From positions 1 to 64,000 of the forward strand of contig JADLAX010000090.1 in NCBI GenBank assembly GCA_020848035.1: a DNA stretch of 64,000 nt, in the 5' to 3' direction. Below are positions 8,378 to 16,362 of this stretch, piece after piece. This DNA is from Anaerolineae bacterium. Lineage in GTDB: Bacteria > Chloroflexota > Anaerolineae > Promineifilales > Promineifilaceae. Numbering within the stretch: position 1 is the first letter of the stretch; every line of letters begins with the position of its first letter. The notes beneath the pieces are model-generated. The model ran no database searches. It had not been told where the DNA came from and saw nothing but the letters and a program-made list of their open reading frames with translations. The position numbers and the translations under genes are program-made.

Positions 8378-9937
8378 TCACTCCAAACCCGGCAGCCCGC
8401 CCACGCCCTCTTGCAGCAAATAGCGCAGCACCAGGCTGTCGATGATTGTTTCCACCGGGGCGCGCTCGTCGGTGAAGATGACGTCGCTGGGGTTGGTGGG
8501 CACAGAGCCGGTAACGGCCGTTTCCAGCGCCGCCCGCAGCAAAGGATCAACCGATTGATCCAGCTGGACGAAATTTTGCTGCATGTTTTGCGCCGTCGTC
8601 GGCTGCATTGTGGCCACCAAAATGGTGTTCAGCGAACCCGGCACGTCGATGGCGTGCACGGTGGGGTAGACCGTTAGCAGCGTCGCCGTCATCGCATCGA
8701 TCAGGCTGCGATCTTCCGGGGCGCGCCCCACGTTCATCGCCACCACCCCGGTCTCCGTCAGACGGTCACGCACTTCTTCAAAAAATTCCTGGGTCGTCAG
8801 GTGCCAGGGGATGTAGGGCACTTTGTACGCATCAATGGTGATGACGTCGTAGCGGTGCGGCAGCTGGTTGAGTTCGTAACGGCCGTCGCCCACAATCAGG
8901 TGAATGTTCGGGTCCGTCAGGGCAAAATAATCGATCCCCGCCTGCACAATCGCCCCATCCAGCTCAATCCCATCAATCGGAATCGGGCCAAACACCTGCG
9001 TGTACTGCTTGGGAATGGTGCCCGCCGCCAGGCCAATCACCGCCACACGATTCACTTCCACCGGCGGCGCGTTAAAATACGGCGCGGCCAGCATAATGCT
9101 CCACACCGACACCCGCGGCACCACACCGCCGTCGCAGTAAAACGAATGGTACGCCTGCCCCTCGTTCAGCAGCAGGTAGTTGCACTCCCCCTGGCGCACC
9201 ACCTGGATGTAGTTGTAGGCCGATTCGGTCTCGTAGATTTGCCCGTCGTACGCCTTGATGCCGCCGGAAGTCCAGGCCAGGGCCGCGGGCAGCAGCACAA
9301 TCGGCAGCAGCAGCGCGGCAAAACGGCTGCGCGCCTGGGTCTGCCACAGGCCGCCCAGCCCCACCAGCAGCAAAATCCCGCCAAAAAGCAGCGCCGTCAG
9401 CCGCGATCCGGCCAGGGGAATGACCAGCAGCACGGGCAGGTACGTGCCCAGCAGGCTGCCCCAGGTGGAGATGGCGTAAATACGGCCGCTGATCCGCCCC
9501 GCCTCCTCCACATTTTGCACCGCCAGCCGGATGGCAAACGGCGAGATGCAGCCCAGCAGGGTAATCGGCACCGCCAGGGCAAAAACAACGGCCACCAGCG
9601 AACTGACAATCGCGCCCACGTTGACGGCAGCCATGGCGGCTGCGGCCGTTTTCAGCACCACGCTCATCAACAGGAGGAAAAAGACGCCGCTGAACCCGGC
9701 CCAGGCGACCAGGGCATAGAAGGTGTGGGGATACGGCCGTTTATCCGCCAAACGACCGCCAATAAAGTAACCCATCGTCAAGAAAAACAGCACCAGGCCA
9801 ATCACGTTGGCCCAGACGATGTTGGAGGTGCCATAGACGGTTTGCAGCATCCGGCTGGTGGTAAATTCGATGGCCAGGGTGCTCATGCCCGCCACAAAAA
9901 CCGTCAGGAACAGGTATCTTCGATTCGTCACAAACAA
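8378..9937 (-). CDS. Fused membrane / spermidine synthase-like protein
   Basis: About 519 residues. The N-terminal half has six to seven hydrophobic helices (for example AGMSTLAIEFTTSRML and GYFIGGRLADKR, typical of the MFS-like module). The C-terminal half is a SpeE-like Rossmann methyltransferase/aminopropyltransferase fold with VAVIGLAAGT, GIELDGAI, VGDGRYEL and YDVITIDAY. The usual GGGDG loop is GLAAGT here, so true polyamine synthesis is doubtful. Such fused MFS/spermidine synthases are common in Chloroflexota and their substrate is unknown. The assigned start is TTG with no clear Shine-Dalgarno; the GTG two codons later is equally possible. The neighbours give no pathway hint. Confidence 0.85.
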   Translation of the reverse strand: MFVTNRRYLFLTVFVAGMSTLAIEFTTSRMLQTVYGTSNIVWANVIGLVLFFLTMGYFIGGRLADKRPYPHTFYALVAWAGFSGVFFLLLMSVVLKTAAAAMAAVNVGAIVSSLVAVVFALAVPITLLGCISPFAIRLAVQNVEEAGRISGRIYAISTWGSLLGTYLPVLLVIPLAGSRLTALLFGGILLLVGLGGLWQTQARSRFAALLLPIVLLPAALAWTSGGIKAYDGQIYETESAYNYIQVVRQGECNYLLLNEGQAYHSFYCDGGVVPRVSVWSIMLAAPYFNAPPVEVNRVAVIGLAAGTIPKQYTQVFGPIPIDGIELDGAIVQAGIDYFALTDPNIHLIVGDGRYELNQLPHRYDVITIDAYKVPYIPWHLTTQEFFEEVRDRLTETGVVAMNVGRAPEDRSLIDAMTATLLTVYPTVHAIDVPGSLNTILVATMQPTTAQNMQQNFVQLDQSVDPLLRAALETAVTGSVPTNPSDVIFTDERAPVETIIDSLVLRYLLQEGVGGLPGLE

Positions 9938-9965
9938 TTTAACGCAAAGGCGCGGAGGCGCAGAG
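9938..9965. repeat. Dispersed 28-base repeat, copy 1
   Basis: TTTAACGCAAAGGCGCGGAG followed by GCGCAGAG. A near-identical copy lies at 33871-33898, where two bases differ (AAAGG against AGAGG, and GGAGG against GGGGG). Both are intergenic. Confidence 0.7.
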
Positions 9966-10055
9966 AAATTACCGCTTCCAAACCTTCTTCCCTTTTTAAG
10001 TTGGCCTGGATTATAGCGGGATGGGACGATTGGCGCAGGTGGTTTGAATTATCTT

Positions 10056-10161
10056 CTCGTTCCCACGCTCCGCGTGGGAATGCCGTCTGCGGCGCTCTGC
10101 GCTGCGGGCAGCGGTACGCCGGAGCGTCCCGAGCTGCATTCCACGCAGAGCGTGGAACGAG
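10056..10161. repeat. Inverted repeat around CGTTCCCACGCT / GCGTGGAACGAG
   Basis: The left arm CTCGTTCCCACGCTCCGCG and the right arm CCACGCAGAGCGTGGAACGAG are complementary around a GC-rich centre. The unit sits directly downstream of the glycosyltransferase stop codon at 10173 and probably forms a stable hairpin at the transcript end. It has no poly-U run. It resembles widely dispersed intergenic repeats. Confidence 0.75.
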
Positions 10162-10172
10162 TGGAGTGGGGG

Positions 10173-12245
10173 TTATGGAAGGATAAAGCGGGATTGCAGC
10201 TCTACGGCCGTTTTCCGTTCCACATTCGCAAAAATCATCGTCAGCGGCTGGTCATAGACGATGAAACTCTCATCGGCCCGGCCCAGAGTGAAGCCCGGCT
10301 GGCTGTCGAAGGTGGTTTGCACAAAGGGCGGCGGCGTCAAGCCGGGCCAGCCAAATGTGTCGGGGCGCAGCTGCCAGCCAAACAGCGTCGGGTAGCGCCC
10401 GGCGACAAACACCGGCTCATACCCCAACGCCCCAGAAAAGAGCAGTTCGTGGTACTGGCTGGACAGCGGATACCGCTGCGGCAGGCGCGGCACGGTGCCG
10501 TAAATACGGTTGGAGACAATCGTAACGTAGTCGGCCTCCGCCAGCAGCGCCAGGTTCTCGGCCAGCTTTTCGGCGTCGTCGGCTCCCTCGGTGCCCGAGA
10601 GCCAGGTCAGCTCGGCGTTGGGGTACTCGGAGCGGCGGCGCACTTCGCCAGCCAGCACCATCGTGCTGGGCAAGGAATCGTCCCACTGCTCGCTCAAGAT
10701 CAGCGCGCCCGGTTCGACGTTGTTAAAAATCCACTCCGACGCAGCCACCCAGGGATGCGGCTGCTGATAGAGGTTGACAAAGCTGCTGGCATAGAGAGTG
10801 GTTGAGAGGAGAACGGCCGTTGCCACCCCCCACTTCAGCCACTCCCGCCGCCAGCTCCACAGCCACGCCGCCGCCCACAGCATCAAAAAGGGTGTCAACG
10901 GCTGCAAGTAGCGCATAAACTTCACAAAAAAGCCGCCGGTAGTCACAAAAAGGGGCACAGCCCAGGCCAGCAGAAGGAGATTGGAGAGTGGCGATTGGAG
11001 ATTAGAAACTCCTTTTAATCTCCAATCTCGCGGGCTTGTCCCGCGAATCTCCAATCTCTTTATTTCCCGCCAGATGGCCCAGCCAAACGCGCCAAAGGCC
11101 AGCAGCCCCAGCGGCCAGCCCATGCCCCAGCGCAGCTGCATCTCCACAAAATAAAGGTAGGGCAGCGTGTCGCTGTACTGCCGCGTAAAGGGCACATCGC
11201 CGCTGCCCTGCACCATGCTGTTTTGCGTAACGATATTCTCCAGGTAGCACGAACGCCAGTTCAGCTCGGGTATGGTGATGGGGCCTAGCTGCATGGCGGG
11301 GGTGAGCACCTCGCAGCTTAAATCCAGCACAGCAAAGGGATTGGTGAGGAAAAAGGTGAGCGCGGCGGTGAAAACGGCCGTACCCAACCAAAAATCCCAG
11401 CGCCCTCTCATCCACCGCGCCGCCAGCATCAGCGGGAAAACCAGCAAAATCGCCGAAAACTTGGAGCCAACGGCCAGGCCGATGCAGGCGGCGGCCAGGA
11501 GCCAGTAGACGGCGGCTCGTGAACGGTGAGCGGTGAGCGGTGAGCGGTACTGTCGCTGCGCGACCGCTTCGCGTACGGTCGGGTCGCTTTCCTCTCTGTA
11601 TTCTCGGTGGCTAACCGCCTTTATTAAACACAGCAGGGCGGCGACGGTGAAAAACGTTTGGTACGGGTCGGAGATAAAAAAGTGGGCCAGCTGGATGTGC
11701 ATGACGTTGACCGCCAGGAAAGCAGCCGCCAGCAGGCCAACCTGGGGCGAAAAGAGGTGGCGGCCCAGCAAATAAACCAGCCAGACGGTGCCCACATCAA
11801 ACAAGGCGGTGAGGGCCCGGGCAACGGCCGTTAAATGGCGAAATTCAATCAACTCAGCCTGGTTCAACAGGTCGCTGGTCAGCAGCCAGTTGGTGGGGAA
11901 TAGCGGTGCCAGGCGCGGACCAAGCTGCTCCACAAAACGTGTCGCCAGCACGCCGAGGTAGAGCGGCAGGTGGCCGTAGGCAAAATCGCGCGGCTCGTCC
12001 TGCGGCACCTCGATGCCCGGGCTGGCAGCTTCTGGCGGCCAGTAATATGGATTAAACGTGGAGGCCTGAGGCGAAAAAGCCGTCTGCCAATCTGTGGGGA
12101 ACTCAATGGTGGTCGCCACCCAGGAAATGTACCGTTCGTCTGGGTGGTAGTGGTGGTAATCGTCCCAATCAACGCCGGTAAGCCGGAAAACGGCCGCTAC
12201 CAGCAAAATCACAGCCAAACAGACACGTTCCTGCCACTTCTTCAT
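10173..12245 (-). CDS. GT39/PMT-type polyprenyl-phosphate-dependent glycosyltransferase
   Basis: A polytopic membrane enzyme of about 690 residues in the protein O-mannosyltransferase-like (GT-C) group, expected to move a sugar from a polyprenyl-phosphate donor to an acceptor outside the membrane. The first extracytoplasmic loop has an acidic motif DWDDYHHYHPDERY (HPDE), which is typical of this group. About ten hydrophobic segments follow and then a soluble C-terminal domain. Start 12245 (MKKWQERV) is chosen over an in-frame ATG at 12317 whose codons run through a terminator hairpin. Two low-complexity in-frame insertions are odd: about residues 212-243 and 395-423. Both are built from repeat DNA and both lie between membrane helices. 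The sugar and acceptor cannot be told. Confidence 0.85.
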   Translation of the reverse strand: MKKWQERVCLAVILLVAAVFRLTGVDWDDYHHYHPDERYISWVATTIEFPTDWQTAFSPQASTFNPYYWPPEAASPGIEVPQDEPRDFAYGHLPLYLGVLATRFVEQLGPRLAPLFPTNWLLTSDLLNQAELIEFRHLTAVARALTALFDVGTVWLVYLLGRHLFSPQVGLLAAAFLAVNVMHIQLAHFFISDPYQTFFTVAALLCLIKAVSHREYREESDPTVREAVAQRQYRSPLTAHRSRAAVYWLLAAACIGLAVGSKFSAILLVFPLMLAARWMRGRWDFWLGTAVFTAALTFFLTNPFAVLDLSCEVLTPAMQLGPITIPELNWRSCYLENIVTQNSMVQGSGDVPFTRQYSDTLPYLYFVEMQLRWGMGWPLGLLAFGAFGWAIWREIKRLEIRGTSPRDWRLKGVSNLQSPLSNLLLLAWAVPLFVTTGGFFVKFMRYLQPLTPFLMLWAAAWLWSWRREWLKWGVATAVLLSTTLYASSFVNLYQQPHPWVAASEWIFNNVEPGALILSEQWDDSLPSTMVLAGEVRRRSEYPNAELTWLSGTEGADDAEKLAENLALLAEADYVTIVSNRIYGTVPRLPQRYPLSSQYHELLFSGALGYEPVFVAGRYPTLFGWQLRPDTFGWPGLTPPPFVQTTFDSQPGFTLGRADESFIVYDQPLTMIFANVERKTAVELQSRFILP
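10977..11061. repeat. Palindromic repeat inserted in frame in the glycosyltransferase gene
   Basis: Tandem and inverted copies of GGAGATTGGAGA and AATCTCCAATCTC surround a small GC hairpin (CGCGGG ... CCCGCG). It is read as residues rich in NLQSPLSNL and DWRL. A related unit is in frame in the second penicillin acylase gene (about 20099-20176). Confidence 0.8.
11518..11610. repeat. Tandem GGTGAGC repeat inserted in frame in the glycosyltransferase gene
   Basis: Four tandem copies of a 7-base GGTGAGC/GGTGAAC-type unit, followed by the hairpin-like tract CGCGACCGCTTCGCG. It encodes a hydrophilic loop that reads YRSPLTAHRS. A related reading, YRSLLTDYRF, occurs in the DUF2723 gene at about 32630-32660. 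Confidence 0.7.
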
Positions 12246-12301
12246 AAATCCATTGTATCTTGGCGGCCAGGGCGTGGCGAATTTGGGCCAGGGGTGGCAA
12301 C

Positions 12302-12329
12302 AAAAAAGGGCTGGCACCAGGCCAACCCT
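12302..12329 (-). terminator. Rho-independent terminator after rplY
   Basis: On the minus strand a 9-pair stem (AGGGTTGGC with GCCAGCCCT, one G-U pair) closes a 5-base loop and is followed by TTTTTTG. It lies just past the L25 stop codon and before the glycosyltransferase start. Confidence 0.85.
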
Positions 12330-12359
12330 TTGGTCTTAAAATTCGCGCGAGACGAGCGA

Positions 12360-12998
12360 TTAATCGTCGTCTTCGTCAGACTTGCCCTTCTCGATGATTT
12401 CCACCGAGTCGGCCGTCATTTCGTACTCTTCTTCACCTGTGTCGGCCCGGGCATATTCAAAGCGGGCTACGGCCGTTTCCGGGTCGGTCAGAATCGTCAC
12501 GCCTTTTGGCACAACAAGATCGCTCACGTAGATGGGATCGTCGGCGGTCAGGTGGCTGACATCCACCTCAATTTCCGCAATCAGGTCATCGGGCAGCGCT
12601 TCAATTTCTACGCTGGTCAACGCCAACACGTCCGAACCCAGCGAATCTTTCATCATTTTCGAACGCCCTACCAAAACCAGCTCAACTTCGGCCGAAATTT
12701 TGACCTTCAGGTCCACTTCCTGGAAATCGACATGAATGAGATCGCCACGGGTAAGATGCTGTTGGATTTCGCGAGCCAGAACGGTGCGCTTTTGGCCGCC
12801 GAACGAAATATCGATCAGGTTGGTCGTGCCCGCGCGACGCAGTACGCGGCGCAGCAACTTATTTTCCAATTGAATCGTTACCGGGTCCTGGGTGCCATAA
12901 ATAACTGCGGGAATCAATCCTTCCCGGCGTAACTGCTTCACTTGTTTACCGACAACCGTGCGCGGTTCGGCCTCGATAGCCAATCTAACATCAGACAT
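12360..12998 (-). CDS. rplY: 50S ribosomal protein L25/CTC
   Basis: A 212-residue L25 of the long CTC form, which binds 5S rRNA in the large subunit. The N-terminal L25 beta domain (MSDVRLAIEAEPR, VGKQVKQLRREGLIPAVIYG) spans about residues 1-92. The C-terminal CTC beta domain follows (LPDDLIAEIEVDVSHL), with an acidic tail ending KSDEDDD. GAGG lies nine bases ahead of the ATG. It stands alone with its own terminator downstream (12302-12329) and a second terminator just upstream that ends the carbonic anhydrase transcript, so it forms a single-gene unit. Confidence 0.96.
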   Translation of the reverse strand: MSDVRLAIEAEPRTVVGKQVKQLRREGLIPAVIYGTQDPVTIQLENKLLRRVLRRAGTTNLIDISFGGQKRTVLAREIQQHLTRGDLIHVDFQEVDLKVKISAEVELVLVGRSKMMKDSLGSDVLALTSVEIEALPDDLIAEIEVDVSHLTADDPIYVSDLVVPKGVTILTDPETAVARFEYARADTGEEEYEMTADSVEIIEKGKSDEDDD

Positions 12999-13069
12999 GA
13001 TTCTAAACCTCAGTTTGTAATTTCCTCAAAAACGAGGGAGTTTATTTCTTCTCGTGGTAAATATTCAGC

Positions 13070-13100
13070 AAAAAGCCTGCTGGCGGTGAGCCACAGGCTA
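13070..13100 (-). terminator. Terminator after carbonic anhydrase gene
   Basis: On the minus strand AGCCTG-t-GGC pairs with GCC-ag-CAGGCT around a 5-base loop and is followed by TTTTTGC. It is placed between the carbonic anhydrase stop codon and the rplY start. Confidence 0.75.
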
Positions 13101-13143
13101 GAGTGGGGAGTATATCAGCTTATCTTCAATCGTCAATCAAAAA

Positions 13144-13764
13144 TTAGGGCAATCCATCGAAAAAATCCACCACACCTGTTTCCAGTGAATACTCTGCCCC
13201 CACCACGAGCAAACCGTCGCTGGCAATGAGCTTTTCCAGGATGGGCGAACCGTGGCGCAAATGGTTGGTCGAGGTGCGAATATTGGCCCGCACCGCCTGG
13301 CGAAACAGCTCATCATAGTTGTGCTTCAGCTCAGTTTCCAGCAAGCTCTGCACCGACGGCCGTATCCGGTCCACAATGGAATGCAGGTTGGGCGAACGAT
13401 TGGCCGACGGCCGTTCCAACTCCTCCAGCGTGGCCTGAATGGCGCCGCAGTGAGAGTGCCCCAGCACCACCACCAGCCGCGTGCCAAACTTGTCGGCGGC
13501 AAACTCCACGCTGCCCACCAGCGAGGGCGCAATAATGTTGCCCGCCACGCGGATCACAAACAGGTCGCCCAACCCCTGATCAAACACAATCTCGGCCGGT
13601 ACGCGGGAATCCGAGCAGCCCAAAATGATGGCAAACGGGGCCTGCCCGGCCACCAGGTCGCTGCGCCGCGCCCGGCTGCTGAGCGTGCTCAAACTCTGCA
13701 CACCAGAGACAAAACGCTGGTTCCCTGCCTGTAATCGCTCTAAGGCTTCTTGCGCTGAAATCAT
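13144..13764 (-). CDS. Beta-class carbonic anhydrase
   Basis: Interconverts CO2 and bicarbonate in the cytoplasm. The zinc and active-site signature is complete: CSDSRVP (Cys ligand plus Asp-Arg dyad), then GHSHCGAI with the His and Cys ligands, with VIRVAGNI between. The chosen start at 13764 (MISAQEALERLQAGNQRF) matches the usual family N-terminus and has a GGGAAGTGAG tract upstream. In-frame ATGs at 13803 and 13872 would add residues with no family match. Length is about 206 residues, normal for the class. It forms its own transcription unit, ending at the hairpin at 13070-13100. Confidence 0.93.
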   Translation of the reverse strand: MISAQEALERLQAGNQRFVSGVQSLSTLSSRARRSDLVAGQAPFAIILGCSDSRVPAEIVFDQGLGDLFVIRVAGNIIAPSLVGSVEFAADKFGTRLVVVLGHSHCGAIQATLEELERPSANRSPNLHSIVDRIRPSVQSLLETELKHNYDELFRQAVRANIRTSTNHLRHGSPILEKLIASDGLLVVGAEYSLETGVVDFFDGLP

Positions 13765-14171
13765 TTGTTCACTCACTTCCCTTGGGTGTTTATCATGTTC
13801 CATGCAGCGATTTAACCACGGAAGAAGTGTGGCGGCAATGGACGAGAGGAAAGGAACGGCCGTACGCCCCATGCCTCAGACCATCCTCCCCCTTACTCTT
13901 ATCACATAGATTCGTGCCCTCAATTCGATTAAAGTACCAGTACCTTACCGTAGCATGGCGAGATGTCACCAGAAGCCATTTGCGAACCTATATGGTCCTA
14001 TCGGGTAAGGAAATAATATGTAGACAAGCATTCTGGCTTGTGATACCCTTTAGAAAGCTAAGAATTATCTGAACAAGACAACCTTTTAGACGAAAAAATC
14101 GCCCGTTGCCACAAGAGTTAAAGGGGTCAAAACCTTTATCTGATTCTGACGATTGATTGAGGAAATACGTA
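13765..14171. other. Divergent intergenic region, about 400 bases, no gene
   Basis: This AT-richer tract lies between the carbonic anhydrase start (minus) and the first receiver gene (plus), and must hold both promoters. A repeated GTACCAGTACCTTACC-like stretch is present near 13934-13950. One ACGGCCGT lies at about 13856. I could not assign promoter boxes with confidence. Confidence 0.4.
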
Positions 14172-14582
14172 ATGGCAGACGAACCTAAAAAAGTAGTTTG
14201 CATCGAAGACGAATTAGAAATGATTGAGCTGGTAAAGCTTATTTTGGGCCGTAACAAGTTTGATGTTACCGGCGCTGTTGGTGGCCATGAAGGGCTCACC
14301 AAAATAAGCGAAATTCAGCCAGACCTCGTTCTGCTTGATCTCATGATGCCCGAAATGGATGGCTGGGAAGTGTACCAAAAAATGAAGGCATCTGAGGAAA
14401 TGCGCGACATCCCTGTAATTGTGGTGACCGCCAAAGCGCAGAGCATTGACCGTGTCTTGGGGCTGCACATCGCCCGGGTCGATGATTACATCACCAAGCC
14501 GTTTGGTCCCCAGGAACTGCTCGACAGTGTCGAACGGGTCATCAACAGCAAAGCCCAAACCAAACAAGAAGTCAGCTCCTGA
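14172..14582 (+). CDS. Single-domain response regulator (CheY-like receiver)
   Basis: A stand-alone receiver of about 136 residues with no output domain; it would be phosphorylated by a histidine kinase not present in this window. The acidic pocket is seen in CIEDELEM, the phospho-acceptor Asp in DLVLLDLMMPEMDG, the conserved Thr in VVVTAKA and the Lys in YITKPFGP. Start 14172 (MADEPKK) has GAGGAAA seven bases upstream; the in-frame ATG at 14157 overlaps that site. A strong terminator follows at once. It is the first of two receivers that flank a metallo-hydrolase gene, suggesting a local signalling module. Confidence 0.93.
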   Translation: MADEPKKVVCIEDELEMIELVKLILGRNKFDVTGAVGGHEGLTKISEIQPDLVLLDLMMPEMDGWEVYQKMKASEEMRDIPVIVVTAKAQSIDRVLGLHIARVDDYITKPFGPQELLDSVERVINSKAQTKQEVSS

Positions 14583-14606
14583 ACCCAGCTTCGTTAAGTA
14601 AATATA

Positions 14607-14640
14607 GAAAGCCCACCTGCTGCGCAGGTGGGCTTTTTTT
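14607..14640 (+). terminator. Rho-independent terminator
   Basis: A perfect stem AAGCCCACCTGC / GCAGGTGGGCTT with a 3-base loop is followed by seven T residues, 25 bases after the receiver stop codon. Confidence 0.95.
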
Positions 14641-14779
14641 GTATAGCCATCAATTTGTCCTGACCCTATATCGGTTTAGGCGGATATTTGTTATACTCCT
14701 CCTCGCGTCAAGCTGGTTTGGCAGTAGCCAGGCGGGCGCTACTTTTGCAATCATGTCATAGACAAAAGATGAGGATAAT

Positions 14780-15625
14780 TTGCAGATAAGATTTTGGGGG
14801 GTACGTGGTACGATTCCGACACCTGGACCCGAAACGATTCGAGTCGGCGGCAACACGTCTTGTGTTGAGCTGCGCACTTCTGACCAACAACTCATTATCC
14901 TGGATGCCGGTTCCGGCATTCGTCGCCTGGGCAAAGAGTTGGTGAAAAACAGCAGCAATCGAATTATTGGCAGCATTCTCATCAGCCACACGCACTGGGA
15001 TCACATTCAAGGCTTTCCTTTTTTTGCACCGATTTTCGGCCGTAACAACCGCTTTGTGCTGGTGGGTAAACGCCGCGTGGGCAAGCAGTTGGAAGAAACT
15101 ATGGCGGGCCAGTTCATCGAGCCTTATTTGCCCTTTGCCTATAAATCACTCCCGGCGGATCTCATTGTCAAGGAAGTGCAAGATGGCGAAACAATCATCA
15201 TTGGCGACGCGACGCGGGTGACTGTAGCCGATCTCAATCACCCTGGGGGCTGCCTGGGCTTTCGGATTGAGAACAATGGCCAGGTATTTGTGTATTGCAG
15301 CGACATCACGCACTTCGACGATGGTTTTGATCCTAACCTGCTGCGCCTGGCCGAAGGGGCGGACCTGCTGGTGCACGACTCCCATTTTGCCACCATTGAA
15401 GAACGCAAAAAATTTAACGAGTATGGCCACAGCGCCTGGCAAGAGGCCGTGCAGGCGGCCATTGAGGCTCGGGTAAAGTGCCTGGCTCTGTTTCACTACT
15501 CGCCCGATCTGACTGATGATCAGCTGGACGATATTTTGCTGCAAGCCCGGGCGATATTTCCCCAAACAATTCTGGCCCGCGAAGGTTTAACAATTTCACT
15601 TCCTTTAGCTGAATTGCCAGATTGA
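14780..15625 (+). CDS. MBL-fold metallo-hydrolase
   Basis: A cytoplasmic metallo-beta-lactamase-fold hydrolase of 281 residues. The binuclear metal motif is HTHWDH (about residues 74-79); further ligands are likely in LNHPGG, YCSDITH and LFHYSP. The N-terminus RFWGVRGTIPTPGPETIRVGGNTSC matches the subfamily often annotated as cyclic-nucleotide phosphodiesterase-like or PhnP-like. The start is TTG with GAGG five bases upstream. It lies between two single-domain receivers, all on the same strand, with 121 bases to the second receiver. Substrate unknown; a phosphodiester such as a cyclic nucleotide is a reasonable guess from its company only. Confidence 0.88.
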   Translation: MQIRFWGVRGTIPTPGPETIRVGGNTSCVELRTSDQQLIILDAGSGIRRLGKELVKNSSNRIIGSILISHTHWDHIQGFPFFAPIFGRNNRFVLVGKRRVGKQLEETMAGQFIEPYLPFAYKSLPADLIVKEVQDGETIIIGDATRVTVADLNHPGGCLGFRIENNGQVFVYCSDITHFDDGFDPNLLRLAEGADLLVHDSHFATIEERKKFNEYGHSAWQEAVQAAIEARVKCLALFHYSPDLTDDQLDDILLQARAIFPQTILAREGLTISLPLAELPD

Positions 15626-15746
15626 CCCTTTTTAATTACCTGACTCCTTTGCCGGAAAAATAGAATAGTTTACAATAAACCAGCAATCAAAAACTGCGTC
15701 CAGAAGCAGAGTTTTCATTCTTTGATTGGCAGAATAGGGACTTATT

Positions 15747-16166
15747 TTGGCGAGACAATTCACCCCAGTACCCGGAGACGGCATTCATCAATCGGTTCTC
15801 ATTGTCGATGACGAACCTATGGCTCGCACGCTGCTGCGGCTTATGTTGGTTCGGGCCGGCTTTCACGTGTCTGAAGCGGAAGACGGTTATGATGCGTTAG
15901 ACAAAGTGCGCAAAAATCAGCCGGATGTGGTTTTGCTGGATGTGATGATGCCGGGCATGGATGGGTTTACGGTGTGTGAGAAGCTGCGCAGTGAACCGGC
16001 TACGGCCGAATTGCCCATCATCATGCTCAGCGCCAAAACTGACCTGGACAGTATCAACAAAGGGCTGCGCGCTGGAGCCACAGTCTACCTGACCAAGCCC
16101 ATCTCCCCCGAAGAGCTGACCCAACATGTCAGAGACGCTCTGGTACAGTTTGACGAGGATGTTTAG
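15747..16166 (+). CDS. Single-domain response regulator
   Basis: A receiver of 139 residues without an output domain. Acidic pocket LIVDDEPMA, phospho-acceptor in DVVLLDVMMPGMDG, Ser/Thr switch in IIMLSAKT and Lys in YLTKPISPEE. The start is TTG (TTG GCG AGA CAA), with AGGGA about eight bases ahead. It closes the receiver/MBL/receiver cluster. The acceptor region is typical of receivers that feed diguanylate or kinase networks, but no output gene is adjacent. Confidence 0.92.
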   Translation: MARQFTPVPGDGIHQSVLIVDDEPMARTLLRLMLVRAGFHVSEAEDGYDALDKVRKNQPDVVLLDVMMPGMDGFTVCEKLRSEPATAELPIIMLSAKTDLDSINKGLRAGATVYLTKPISPEELTQHVRDALVQFDEDV

Positions 16167-16362
16167 CGCCCTGGATTCTGCAGTGGCCTGAACCACTTTT
16201 AGGTTCATAAACGGCCGTTCCTCCCCTTTACCTCAACCCCATTTCTCCTCTAGTTGCCCGTGCCTAAACCGGGTATCATTAGGCTGATTCAACCTGCTGT
16301 GCCGCAGCCACAAACGCCGCGTGACGTTCCCGGCATAGCCCACAACCCCACCGGAGGAAAAG

